NCBI GenBank assembly: GCA_964472015.1
Contig: CAYYIP010000006.1
Location: 51,494 to 115,493, forward strand
From: JAAYTD01 sp964472015
Lineage (GTDB): Bacteria > Bacteroidota > Ignavibacteria > Kapaibacteriales > UBA2268
Direction: 5' to 3'
Length of the DNA stretch: 64,000 nucleotides
Shown here: positions 16,678 through 24,974 of the stretch, piece after piece
How positions within the stretch are numbered: the stretch's first letter is position 1
How the letters are laid out: each line of letters begins with the position of its first letter
The notes under the pieces: generated by a model
What the model saw: only the letters and a program-made list of their open reading frames with translations
Told to the model about the DNA's origin: nothing
Databases searched by the model: none
Position numbers and translations under genes: made by a program

Positions 16678-19191
16678 ATGGATAATGATTTAATAAAAAG
16701 TAATTTTTCAAATAAGGTTATAAAAATATTAAAATTAAGCCGTGTTGAAGCAAAAAGACTGGGAAGTATTAAAATAGAAATAGAACATTTGATGTTAGCT
16801 ATTTTAAGAATAGGAAATGGTATGGCTATAAAAATATTGAAAGAACTTTTAATTAATATACTTAATTTAAAGGAGTTAATAGAAGAGGCAATTAAGGAAG
16901 ATATTAAAAATAAAGAAGATATTGATATATCGGTATCTGAGAAAAATAAAAATTTATATTTTGAAAAAAAAGCAGAATATGTTTTACAAATATCTAAACT
17001 TGAAGCAAAAAAACATAAAATTGATGTGGTTGGTACTGAACATTTATTACTTGCAATTTTATATAATAACGATTCTATTACAAGCAAAATATTAAAAACA
17101 TTGAATGTAACTTATGATATTGTTAGTGATAAATTAGATGATATATTAAAAGGAAAAGAAAAAAATGAGAATATAGATGATATTTATGATGACATAGAAA
17201 CTTTATATAAAACAATTAAATTGCAAAAAGAGAGAGAGAAAACACCTATTTTAGATAATTTTGGGCGAGATTTAACAAAATTAGCTGTTGAAGGTAAACT
17301 TGATCCAGTTATTGGACGTGATAAAGAAATAGAAAGGATATTTCAAATATTATCTCGTAGGAAAAAAAATAATCCGGTGTTGATTGGTGAACCAGGTGTT
17401 GGAAAAACAGCAATTGTAGAAGAAATAGCATTAAGAATAGCTTCAAGAAAAGTTCCTTATGCTTTAAAAGGAAAACGAGTTGTTGTTCTTGATGTTGCAG
17501 CATTAGTGGCTGGTACAAAATATCGCGGTCAATTTGAAGAAAGACTTACTGCTATTATAAAAGAATTAGAAAATGCTGATAATGTAATTTTATTTGTTGA
17601 TGAATTGCATACATTAGTTGGAGCTGGTGGAGCTACAGGTTCGCTTGATGCTTCTAATATATTTAAACCAGCATTAGCAAGAGGTGAAATTCAGTGTATA
17701 GGTGCAACAACAATTGATGAGTATAGAAAATTTATAGAAAAAGATGGTGCTTTAGAAAGAAGATTCCAAAAATTAATAATTGAACCACCTAATATTGAAG
17801 AAACAATAGAAATTATTTCAAAAATTAAGTCTAAATATGAAAATCATCATAAAGTTTTTTATACAGATGATGCTATTGAAGCTTGTGTTAAATTAGCAGA
17901 TAGATATATAATAGATAGAATGTTTCCTGATAAGGCTATTGATGTTCTTGATGAAACAGGAGCGAGAGTGAATTTGTCTAATAACTCTATTCCTAAATAT
18001 GTTCTTGATATAGAAGAAGAATTAAAAGGGATTGTGCAACGAAAAAAAGAAGCTGTAAAACGACAAGATTTTGAAGAAGCAGCAAAATTAAGAGATATTG
18101 AGAAGAATACAGAATTTAATCTTGTTTTAGCAAATAAACGCTGGAAAAATAATATGAATTTATTAAAAATAACAAAAAATGATGTTTCAGAAGTTGTTGC
18201 TATGATGACCGGTATACCTGTTAGTAAAATCGCAGATAGTGAAACTACAATTTTATTAAATTTATTCCAAGAGCTTAATAAATATATAATAGGACAAAAT
18301 GAGGCTATAGAAAAATTGACAAAATCAATTAAAAGAGCAAGAGTTGGTATAAAAGATCCTAAACGTCCAATAGGTTCTTTTATGTTTCTTGGTCCAACAG
18401 GAGTTGGCAAAACAGAATTAGCAAAAGTTCTATCTAATATATTATTTAATAGTGAAGATGCTTTAATAAGAATTGATATGAGTGAATATATGGAAAAATT
18501 TGCAGTTTCAAGACTTGTAGGAGCTCCACCAGGATATGTTGGATATGATGAGGCAGGACAATTAACCGAAAGAGTAAGAAAAAAGCCTTATAGTGTTGTA
18601 CTTTTTGATGAGATAGAAAAGGCGCATCCCGATGTTTTTAATATATTATTGCAAGTTTTAGATGATGGTTTACTAACAGATAGTAATGGACGTAAAATAG
18701 ATTTTAGAAATACTATTATAATTATGACTTCTAATGTTGGTACAAAAGATATTAAAATTGGCGGTAAAATTGGATTTAGCTCGAAATTAAAAGAAGATAA
18801 ATACGATATTATGAAGACTACTGTAGAAGAATCTGCTAAGCAGTTATTTAATCCAGAATTTATAAATCGTATAGATGAAATTATTGTTTTTAGAAATTTG
18901 GAAAAAGAAGATATATTTAAAATTATAGATATATTTGCAGAGGAAGTTATTAATAGATTAAAAGAAAGTAATATAAATCTAATGCTGTCTGATAGTGTTA
19001 AAGAATTTATTGCTGAAAAAGGATATAGTGAAATTTATGGTGCTAGGCATCTTAAACGTGAATTTCAAAAATATATTGAAGATGAACTAGCGGAAGAAAT
19101 ATTAAAAAATAATATAACAAATGGAGCTAATATAATTGCGGATTTTGACAAAGAAACTAATAGAATTATTTTTCGTAATGTAAAAAATTGA
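16678..19191 (+). CDS. clpC: ClpC AAA+ unfoldase of the Clp protease
   Basis: Hexameric cytosolic ATPase that unfolds substrates for ClpP. 837 residues in the ClpC layout: tandem Clp_N repeats (about 15-155), a first AAA domain with Walker A GEPGVGKTA and Walker B VILFVDELH, a UVR-type middle region (KKEAVKRQDFEEAAKLRD), which distinguishes ClpC from ClpA, and a second AAA domain with GPTGVGKTE and VVLFDEIEKAHPDV. The C-terminal D2-small domain carries the ClpP-docking part. It has its own intergenic region and is followed by convergent pyrB. No mcsA/mcsB or ctsR neighbours are present. Confidence 0.95.
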   Translation: MDNDLIKSNFSNKVIKILKLSRVEAKRLGSIKIEIEHLMLAILRIGNGMAIKILKELLINILNLKELIEEAIKEDIKNKEDIDISVSEKNKNLYFEKKAEYVLQISKLEAKKHKIDVVGTEHLLLAILYNNDSITSKILKTLNVTYDIVSDKLDDILKGKEKNENIDDIYDDIETLYKTIKLQKEREKTPILDNFGRDLTKLAVEGKLDPVIGRDKEIERIFQILSRRKKNNPVLIGEPGVGKTAIVEEIALRIASRKVPYALKGKRVVVLDVAALVAGTKYRGQFEERLTAIIKELENADNVILFVDELHTLVGAGGATGSLDASNIFKPALARGEIQCIGATTIDEYRKFIEKDGALERRFQKLIIEPPNIEETIEIISKIKSKYENHHKVFYTDDAIEACVKLADRYIIDRMFPDKAIDVLDETGARVNLSNNSIPKYVLDIEEELKGIVQRKKEAVKRQDFEEAAKLRDIEKNTEFNLVLANKRWKNNMNLLKITKNDVSEVVAMMTGIPVSKIADSETTILLNLFQELNKYIIGQNEAIEKLTKSIKRARVGIKDPKRPIGSFMFLGPTGVGKTELAKVLSNILFNSEDALIRIDMSEYMEKFAVSRLVGAPPGYVGYDEAGQLTERVRKKPYSVVLFDEIEKAHPDVFNILLQVLDDGLLTDSNGRKIDFRNTIIIMTSNVGTKDIKIGGKIGFSSKLKEDKYDIMKTTVEESAKQLFNPEFINRIDEIIVFRNLEKEDIFKIIDIFAEEVINRLKESNINLMLSDSVKEFIAEKGYSEIYGARHLKREFQKYIEDELAEEILKNNITNGANIIADFDKETNRIIFRNVKN

Positions 19192-19280
19192 TATAACAAA
19201 AATAATATAAATAATTTGTATATTACATTTATATTTCCAAATATTAAATATTTGTTATTTGAAAATTTTAATTTTTAAAT

Positions 19281-20195
19281 TTATTGTCCTAATAAGGACA
19301 TTATTGCCATTCTTGTAAATATTCCATTTGTGACTTGTCTATTAATTAAGCAGTTATGTAATTTGCTTAATTTATAATCAAGTTCAATACCATAATTTAC
19401 TGGTCCAGGATGTAAAAGAACAATTTTGTCTTTTTTTATAAATTTATCAAAAGTCACCTGATAAAATTTTGCAAATTCTGTAAGAGAAGGTAAAATTCCG
19501 CTTTCCATTCTTTCTTTTTGTAATCTTAATACAATTAAAGCATCAGCCCATTCAATTGCTTCTTCAATATTATTGAGTATATCAATATTCCAGGGATTTA
19601 TATATCTATATAATAATGTTCCAGGACCGAGTAACTTTACTTTTGCACCCATAGTTCTTAACATTGTTATATTTGATCTTGCAACTCTACTATGTAATAT
19701 ATCACCAATTATACATACTCTTAAATTTTCTAGATTTTTATAATGTTGTTTTAATGTAAATGTATCCAAAATTGCTTGAGTCGGATGTTCATGTTTTCCA
19801 TCACCTGCATTTATTACAATAGCATTCGTATGTTTGTGAATTAATTGTGGTACTCCTGCGAATACGTTACGCACTATATACATTTGTACTTTCATTGCAC
19901 TTATAGTTTTAACTGTATCTACTAGAGATTCACCTTTTATAATACTAGAACCGGTAGAAGTAAAAGATAATGTATCTGCAGATAATCTTTTTGCTGCTAA
20001 TTCAAAAGAAAGTCTTGTACGCGTTGAAGGTTCAAAAAAAGCTAGAGCAATGGTAAAACCTTTTAAATCTTCAAATTTCTGTTTCGGATTGAAATTATCA
20101 ATAAAAAATTGTGCTTTTTTGAATATTTCATTAATTTGTATTTTATTTAAATCATTCGCAGTAAATAAATTAGTATTAAAGTGTATTTTATTCAT
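19281..20195 (-). CDS. pyrB: Aspartate carbamoyltransferase catalytic chain
   Basis: Second step of pyrimidine synthesis: carbamoyl phosphate plus aspartate gives N-carbamoyl-aspartate. 304 residues, typical length. The carbamoyl-phosphate loop is FEPSTRTRLSFELA, and further conserved parts are STGSSIIKGESL, DGKHEHPTQAILD (active-site His and Gln) and LRLQKER, with HPGPVNYG near the C-terminus. No pyrI regulatory gene is adjacent, so the enzyme may be the unregulated trimeric type or the regulatory chain may lie elsewhere. It is convergent with clpC. Confidence 0.96.
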   Translation of the reverse strand: MNKIHFNTNLFTANDLNKIQINEIFKKAQFFIDNFNPKQKFEDLKGFTIALAFFEPSTRTRLSFELAAKRLSADTLSFTSTGSSIIKGESLVDTVKTISAMKVQMYIVRNVFAGVPQLIHKHTNAIVINAGDGKHEHPTQAILDTFTLKQHYKNLENLRVCIIGDILHSRVARSNITMLRTMGAKVKLLGPGTLLYRYINPWNIDILNNIEEAIEWADALIVLRLQKERMESGILPSLTEFAKFYQVTFDKFIKKDKIVLLHPGPVNYGIELDYKLSKLHNCLINRQVTNGIFTRMAIMSLLGQ

Positions 20196-20335
20196 TTGAT
20201 ATTCAATATTTAATTAATTTAAATTAAAATATTTTTTAATATAATTATATTATATACAGTATATAAAAATAGTATATGAAAATAAAAAATGCATATATTT
20301 AACTATATTATAATTATTTATTATATAAACTTATA

Positions 20336-20366
20336 AAAAAATAGAGACTAATTAGTCTCTTTTTTA
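20336..20366 (-). terminator. Terminator after the small FN3-like gene (works on both strands)
   Basis: AGAGACTAA pairs with TTAGTCTCT (20343-20360), a self-complementary stem with oligo-T after it on both strands. It lies just past the stop of the minus-strand gene at 20388. Confidence 0.8.
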
Positions 20367-20387
20367 TTTATCTATTTATAATTTTTA

Positions 20388-20822
20388 TCACTTAAACATT
20401 TCTTTTATCATTCCCCATGTTCTTTTAACACTACTCATGTTTTGAGTAACAATGATTTCTTCTGTATAAGTTGGAGAATTAGAATTAGAATATATTATTT
20501 TAAGTCTATAAGAAATAATTGTTTGAGCAAGGAGGTTACTAGTAATTATATTTTTGAAAAAACTATCAGTATCGCGATAGGAATAATTAGAAGCATAACC
20601 TTTTGCTTTTTCAGTGCCTATTTTTGTAAAACAATTATCTGAAGTACTACGTTCAATTTCAAATTTTTCAATATTAGTTTCATTTTTTGTATGCCATTCT
20701 ATAATAATACTATTAGAATCTGTTTTAGCTTTAAATATATCAATTATTTTTATGTCAGAAGATATAGCTACAGTACATATAAAACTAACTACAATTAATA
20801 TAACTATTACTATTTTTTTCAT
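20388..20822 (-). CDS. Small exported protein with FN3-like domain common in T9SS proteins
   Basis: 144 residues from the ATG at 20822 (an upstream TTG at 20858 is less likely). Signal peptide MKKIVIVILIVVSFICTVAIS. The rest matches the FN3-like module that precedes T9SS sorting domains in many Bacteroidota surface proteins: IIEWHTKNETNIEKFEIERS, then FTKIGTEKAKG and ISYRLKIIYS. No C-terminal sorting domain follows, so it may be a free periplasmic or surface protein. Partner unknown; it lies alone between terminators. Confidence 0.65.
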   Translation of the reverse strand: MKKIVIVILIVVSFICTVAISSDIKIIDIFKAKTDSNSIIIEWHTKNETNIEKFEIERSTSDNCFTKIGTEKAKGYASNYSYRDTDSFFKNIITSNLLAQTIISYRLKIIYSNSNSPTYTEEIIVTQNMSSVKRTWGMIKEMFK

Positions 20823-21027
20823 AATGTGCAAAATAATATTTTTATTGATAAAAAACAAAATTTTTTATGAAAAAATTTTATAAATAGGATATTATATCTT
20901 TAATTTTATAATTTTTAATTTATTTTTTCATATTTTTTTAGTGTATATAGATTTTTTCATAAAAAAATATTATATTTATATTATTGAATTATTATAAATT
21001 TAAGTTAATTTTATTTTGAAAAAAAAT

Positions 21028-23808
21028 ATGAAAAAATCAAAAATAACAAAAGAAAAGTATGTTTATTTTTTCGGCGCCAAAAAAGCTGAAGGTAAAGCCG
21101 ATATGAAAAATTTATTAGGAGGTAAAGGAGCAAATCTTGCTGAAATGTGTTTATTAGGGTTACCAGTACCTGCAGGATTAACTATAACAACAGAATGTTG
21201 TACAGCTTATTATGCTAATAATTGTCAACTTCCTGATAATTTAATGGAAGAAGTACTAGAAGGAATGAAAAAAATAGAAAATGTAATGGGATTGAAGTAT
21301 GATGATGCAGAAAATCCTTTATTAGTTTCTTGTCGTTCTGGTGCTCGTAGTTCTATGCCTGGTATGATGGATACTGTATTAAATATTGGTTTAAGTTCAA
21401 AGACAATTCCTGGTTTAATAAAGAAAACAAATAATCCGCGTTTTGTATACGATTCATATAGACGATTAATAATGATGTACGCTGATGTTGTCATGGAGAA
21501 ATCAGAAGGTATTGAGCCGAAAGATGGGAAGGGAATTCGTAAAATACTTGATGATATGTTTGATGAATTTAAATTAAAAAAGGGTTATAAAATTGATACA
21601 GAAATATTAGCAGATGAATTATTAGAACTTGCTAATTCTTTTAAAGCAAAAATAAAAGAAATTTTGGGAACAGAGTTTCCCGATGATGCTAAGTTGCAAT
21701 TAGAAGGTGGCATTAGAGCTGTATTTAAGAGTTGGAATGGGAAAAAAGCTATTGCATATCGTCGTATTGAAGATATTCCTGATGATTGGGGAACAGCAGT
21801 TAATGTTCAAGCTATGGTATTTGGTAATATGGGTGATACTTCAGCAACGGGTGTTGCTTTTACGCGTAATCCAGCAACAGGTGATAATAAATTTTATGGT
21901 GAATGGTTAATAAATGCACAAGGGGAAGATGTTGTTGCAGGGATTAGAACTCCTAATCCTTTAAACGATGATACTAAGAATGAGCAAAATAAACATTTAT
22001 CTTCAATGCAAGAAGTTATGCCTAACATTTATAATGAATTATGTGAAGTACGTAATATTTTAGAAAAAAATTATAAAGATATGTTAGATATAGAATTTAC
22101 CATTCAAGAAGGTAAGTTGTATATGTTACAATGTCGTATAGGAAAAAGAACAGGTGTTGCGGCTTTGAATATGGCGTTTGGTATGTTAAAGGAAGGATTA
22201 ATATCAGATAAGGAAGTTGTAATGAGAATTTCGCCAGCACAATTAGATGAATTATTACATCCAATTTTAGATGAAAATGATGAGAAAAAATACAATGTAA
22301 TTGCAAAAGGTTTGCCTGCGGGACCAGGTGGTGCTATTGGAAGAATTGCTTTAACAAGTGAAAAGGCAATGGAATATGGTGGACAATGTATTAAAAATAT
22401 TCTTGTTCGTGAAGAAACTAATCCAGAAGATGTTGAAGGTATGCGTGCTGCAGATGGTATTTTAACAGCACGAGGTGGAATGACTTCTCATGCAGCTCTT
22501 GTTGCACGTGGTTGGGGCAAATGTTGTATTGTTGGATGTGAAGATATTGATATAAACTTAAATAATAAAACTGTAAAAATAGCGGGTAATATATACAAAG
22601 AAGGCGATATTTTAAGTCTTAATGGAACAAAAGGATGGGTATATGATAAAGAAATAAAAATGGTTGATGCGACTGAAAATCCTCGTTTCCAAGAATTTAT
22701 GAAAATCGTTGACAAATATCGTACTTTGGGTGTTCGTACTAATGCTGATACACCAGAGGATGCTGAGAATGCTATTAATTTTGGTGCAGAAGGTATTGGT
22801 TTGTTTAGAATTGAACATATGTTTTATGGTAAAAATAGTGAAGAACCATTATCTAAATTACGTAATATGATATTGTCAAATACATTAGAAGAACGTATCG
22901 AAGCTTTAAATGAATTAGAACCATTTATTCGTGATGCAGCAAAAAGTACACTTAAAATTATGGATGGAAAACCTTTGACTTTCAGATTAATGGATCCGCC
23001 TTTGCACGAATTTTTGCCTCAAACAGAGGATAAACAACTTGAATTATCAAAAGAAAAAAATATAGATATAGAAGAATTAAAGAAACGTATTGAATCGCTT
23101 CATGAAGTGAATCCTATGATGGGGTTACGTGGTGTTAGATTAGGCATTTTATATCCTGAGATTACTGAAGCTCAATTTAGGGCTTTATTTGAAGCAACAG
23201 CAGAATTGATACAAGAAGGTTTTGATCCACATTTGGAGATTATGGTGCCTTTAACTATTTCAGTTAAAGAATTAAAACATCAAAAAGAAATTGCAGATAT
23301 AGTATTAAAAGAAATTGAGGAAAAATATAAAATTAATATAAAATATTTATATGGTACTATGATAGAAATTCCAAGAGCAACATTAGTAGCTGATGAAATA
23401 GCAGAATTTGCAGACTTTTTCTCGTTCGGAACTAATGACTTAACGCAAATGACTTTTGGTTTTTCTAGAGATGATGTTAATGCTATAATTCATAAGTATA
23501 TAAATGAAAAAGTATTGCCTAATGATCCTTTTAACACATTAGATAAACAAGGTGTAGGACAATTAGTTAAAATGGGAGTAGAACGTGGACGTGCTACAAA
23601 GAATAACTTAAAAATTGGTGTGTGTGGCGAACATGGTGGTGACCCTGCATCAGTAGAATTCTTTTATAATGCAGGATTTAATTATGTATCTTGTTCACCT
23701 TTTAGGGTTCCAGTTGCACGTTTAGCAGCAGCACAAGCTACTATTTCAAATAAAGTTATTTCTGTACCAATAACTGTTAAAAAAAGATGTTGTAAAAATA
23801 AGTGCTAA
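21028..23808 (+). CDS. ppdK: Pyruvate, phosphate dikinase
   Basis: Interconverts pyruvate, ATP and phosphate with PEP, AMP and pyrophosphate; in anaerobes it serves glycolysis or gluconeogenesis. 926 residues from the ATG at 21028, within the family's range. An N-terminal ATP-grasp nucleotide-binding domain has GGKGANLAEM and SGARSSMPGMMDT, the phosphohistidine swivelling domain has GGMTSHAALVARG with the catalytic His, and the PEP-binding TIM barrel has FGTNDLTQM and the catalytic Cys in IGVCGEHGGDP. The extreme C-terminus KKRCCKNKC is cysteine-rich and unusual. The gene stands alone, with a terminator at 23853. Confidence 0.97.
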   Translation: MKKSKITKEKYVYFFGAKKAEGKADMKNLLGGKGANLAEMCLLGLPVPAGLTITTECCTAYYANNCQLPDNLMEEVLEGMKKIENVMGLKYDDAENPLLVSCRSGARSSMPGMMDTVLNIGLSSKTIPGLIKKTNNPRFVYDSYRRLIMMYADVVMEKSEGIEPKDGKGIRKILDDMFDEFKLKKGYKIDTEILADELLELANSFKAKIKEILGTEFPDDAKLQLEGGIRAVFKSWNGKKAIAYRRIEDIPDDWGTAVNVQAMVFGNMGDTSATGVAFTRNPATGDNKFYGEWLINAQGEDVVAGIRTPNPLNDDTKNEQNKHLSSMQEVMPNIYNELCEVRNILEKNYKDMLDIEFTIQEGKLYMLQCRIGKRTGVAALNMAFGMLKEGLISDKEVVMRISPAQLDELLHPILDENDEKKYNVIAKGLPAGPGGAIGRIALTSEKAMEYGGQCIKNILVREETNPEDVEGMRAADGILTARGGMTSHAALVARGWGKCCIVGCEDIDINLNNKTVKIAGNIYKEGDILSLNGTKGWVYDKEIKMVDATENPRFQEFMKIVDKYRTLGVRTNADTPEDAENAINFGAEGIGLFRIEHMFYGKNSEEPLSKLRNMILSNTLEERIEALNELEPFIRDAAKSTLKIMDGKPLTFRLMDPPLHEFLPQTEDKQLELSKEKNIDIEELKKRIESLHEVNPMMGLRGVRLGILYPEITEAQFRALFEATAELIQEGFDPHLEIMVPLTISVKELKHQKEIADIVLKEIEEKYKINIKYLYGTMIEIPRATLVADEIAEFADFFSFGTNDLTQMTFGFSRDDVNAIIHKYINEKVLPNDPFNTLDKQGVGQLVKMGVERGRATKNNLKIGVCGEHGGDPASVEFFYNAGFNYVSCSPFRVPVARLAAAQATISNKVISVPITVKKRCCKNKC

Positions 23809-23852
23809 ATAATATAATTATTTTAATTATTTTTATTATGTTAAAATAAAAA

Positions 23853-23877
23853 AGAGACGATTTTAGTCTCTTTTTTA
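23853..23877. terminator. Bidirectional terminator between ppdK and glycosyltransferase
   Basis: AGAGAC (23853-23858) pairs with GTCTCT (23866-23871), extended by T/A pairs, with oligo-A before and oligo-T after, as expected for convergent genes. The same AGAGAC stem is used at 20343. Confidence 0.8.
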
Positions 23878-24801
23878 TTTTTTTAACCAAATATCAGACA
23901 TGATTTTATAATAATTTTGTTTATTTTTTATTTGTTCTGTATTTTTTATTTTTATTAAAAAAGAAAAAAAGTATAACATAGTAATATGATGTAGTTTTTC
24001 TAATATAATATATAGTTTTTTATTAATTAAATTTAAATGTTTATTACAAAACAATATTTTTGCATCAATAAGTAATTCTTGTTTTTCTTTTGTAAAAGTT
24101 TTTTTTATATCACTGCCACCTCTATGATGATATACTATTGCTTTTGGTATAATGTATCTATTATAATTTCTTATTTTTAGTTTATAACTAAAATCCATAT
24201 CTTCACCGTAGAAAAAATAATCCTCATCAAACCCATCTATTGCATTAAATATTTTTCTTGATATTAATAATGTAGCACCATCTATATATTCTACTTTTTT
24301 TCTTTTCCTATTTTTATTATTTATATTATAAAAGTACTTATTAAAAATATTTAAAATTAAGGTAATGCAGAATAAATATTTTAAACCACACTTTATTCCG
24401 GAAAAATCACCATAGCTTCGTTGCCATTTTCCATTTGGATAAAATTGTTGTGGACCTATTAAACCTGCTTTTGGAATATTTTTTATAGAGGTTAAGAGTA
24501 TATCTATAGAATGTTCTGTAAATACTACGTCATTATTTGTTATTATAACATAATCATTTTTTGTATTTTTCATTCCAATATTTACTGCAGCAGAATAACC
24601 TAAATTTTCTTTATTCTTTATAATTTCTATCTCCGGATAGTGTTTTGAAATATATTCTATTGTATCATCGCTTGAATTGTTATCTACTATTGTTATTTTT
24701 ATATTATCAATATACTTATAAAAATAGGAATCTAATATTGAATTTATACAATTTACTGTTAAGTTCCGACCATTATATGATATAATTATGATATCCAACA
24801 T
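23875..24801 (-). CDS. Family 2 glycosyltransferase (rhamnosyltransferase-like)
   Basis: 308-residue GT-A fold sugar transferase for envelope or O-antigen glycans. Conserved segments are IIIISYNGRNL, IVDNNSSDDTIEYI, NLGYSAAVNIG and the metal-binding TNNDVVF, then the acceptor motif FFYGEDMDFSYKL. These match GT2 enzymes of the WbbL/rhamnosyltransferase group. One hydrophobic segment near the C-terminus (HHITMLYFFSFLIKI) may touch the membrane. It is the only gene on its minus-strand unit and converges with ppdK. Sugar donor unknown. Confidence 0.87.
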   Translation of the reverse strand: MLDIIIISYNGRNLTVNCINSILDSYFYKYIDNIKITIVDNNSSDDTIEYISKHYPEIEIIKNKENLGYSAAVNIGMKNTKNDYVIITNNDVVFTEHSIDILLTSIKNIPKAGLIGPQQFYPNGKWQRSYGDFSGIKCGLKYLFCITLILNIFNKYFYNINNKNRKRKKVEYIDGATLLISRKIFNAIDGFDEDYFFYGEDMDFSYKLKIRNYNRYIIPKAIVYHHRGGSDIKKTFTKEKQELLIDAKILFCNKHLNLINKKLYIILEKLHHITMLYFFSFLIKIKNTEQIKNKQNYYKIMSDIWLKK

Positions 24802-24974
24802 TATATTATTATATTTGAATTATTGAAACAATAAATATAAGTATTTTTATTTAAATTTTAATAAAAATGTAATTTTTTAATATGAAATTACATTTTTTTT
24901 ATTAATTTAGTATTTTACATTTCATATTTCATACAATTGAATTGATTATTATTAATTTATATAAAAATAAAACA

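Noticed and set aside
16581..17087. A 168-residue minus-strand open frame over the start of clpC
   Set aside because: Ser/Ile/Phe-rich low-complexity translation, fully antisense to conserved Clp_N coding sequence; a shadow of clpC.
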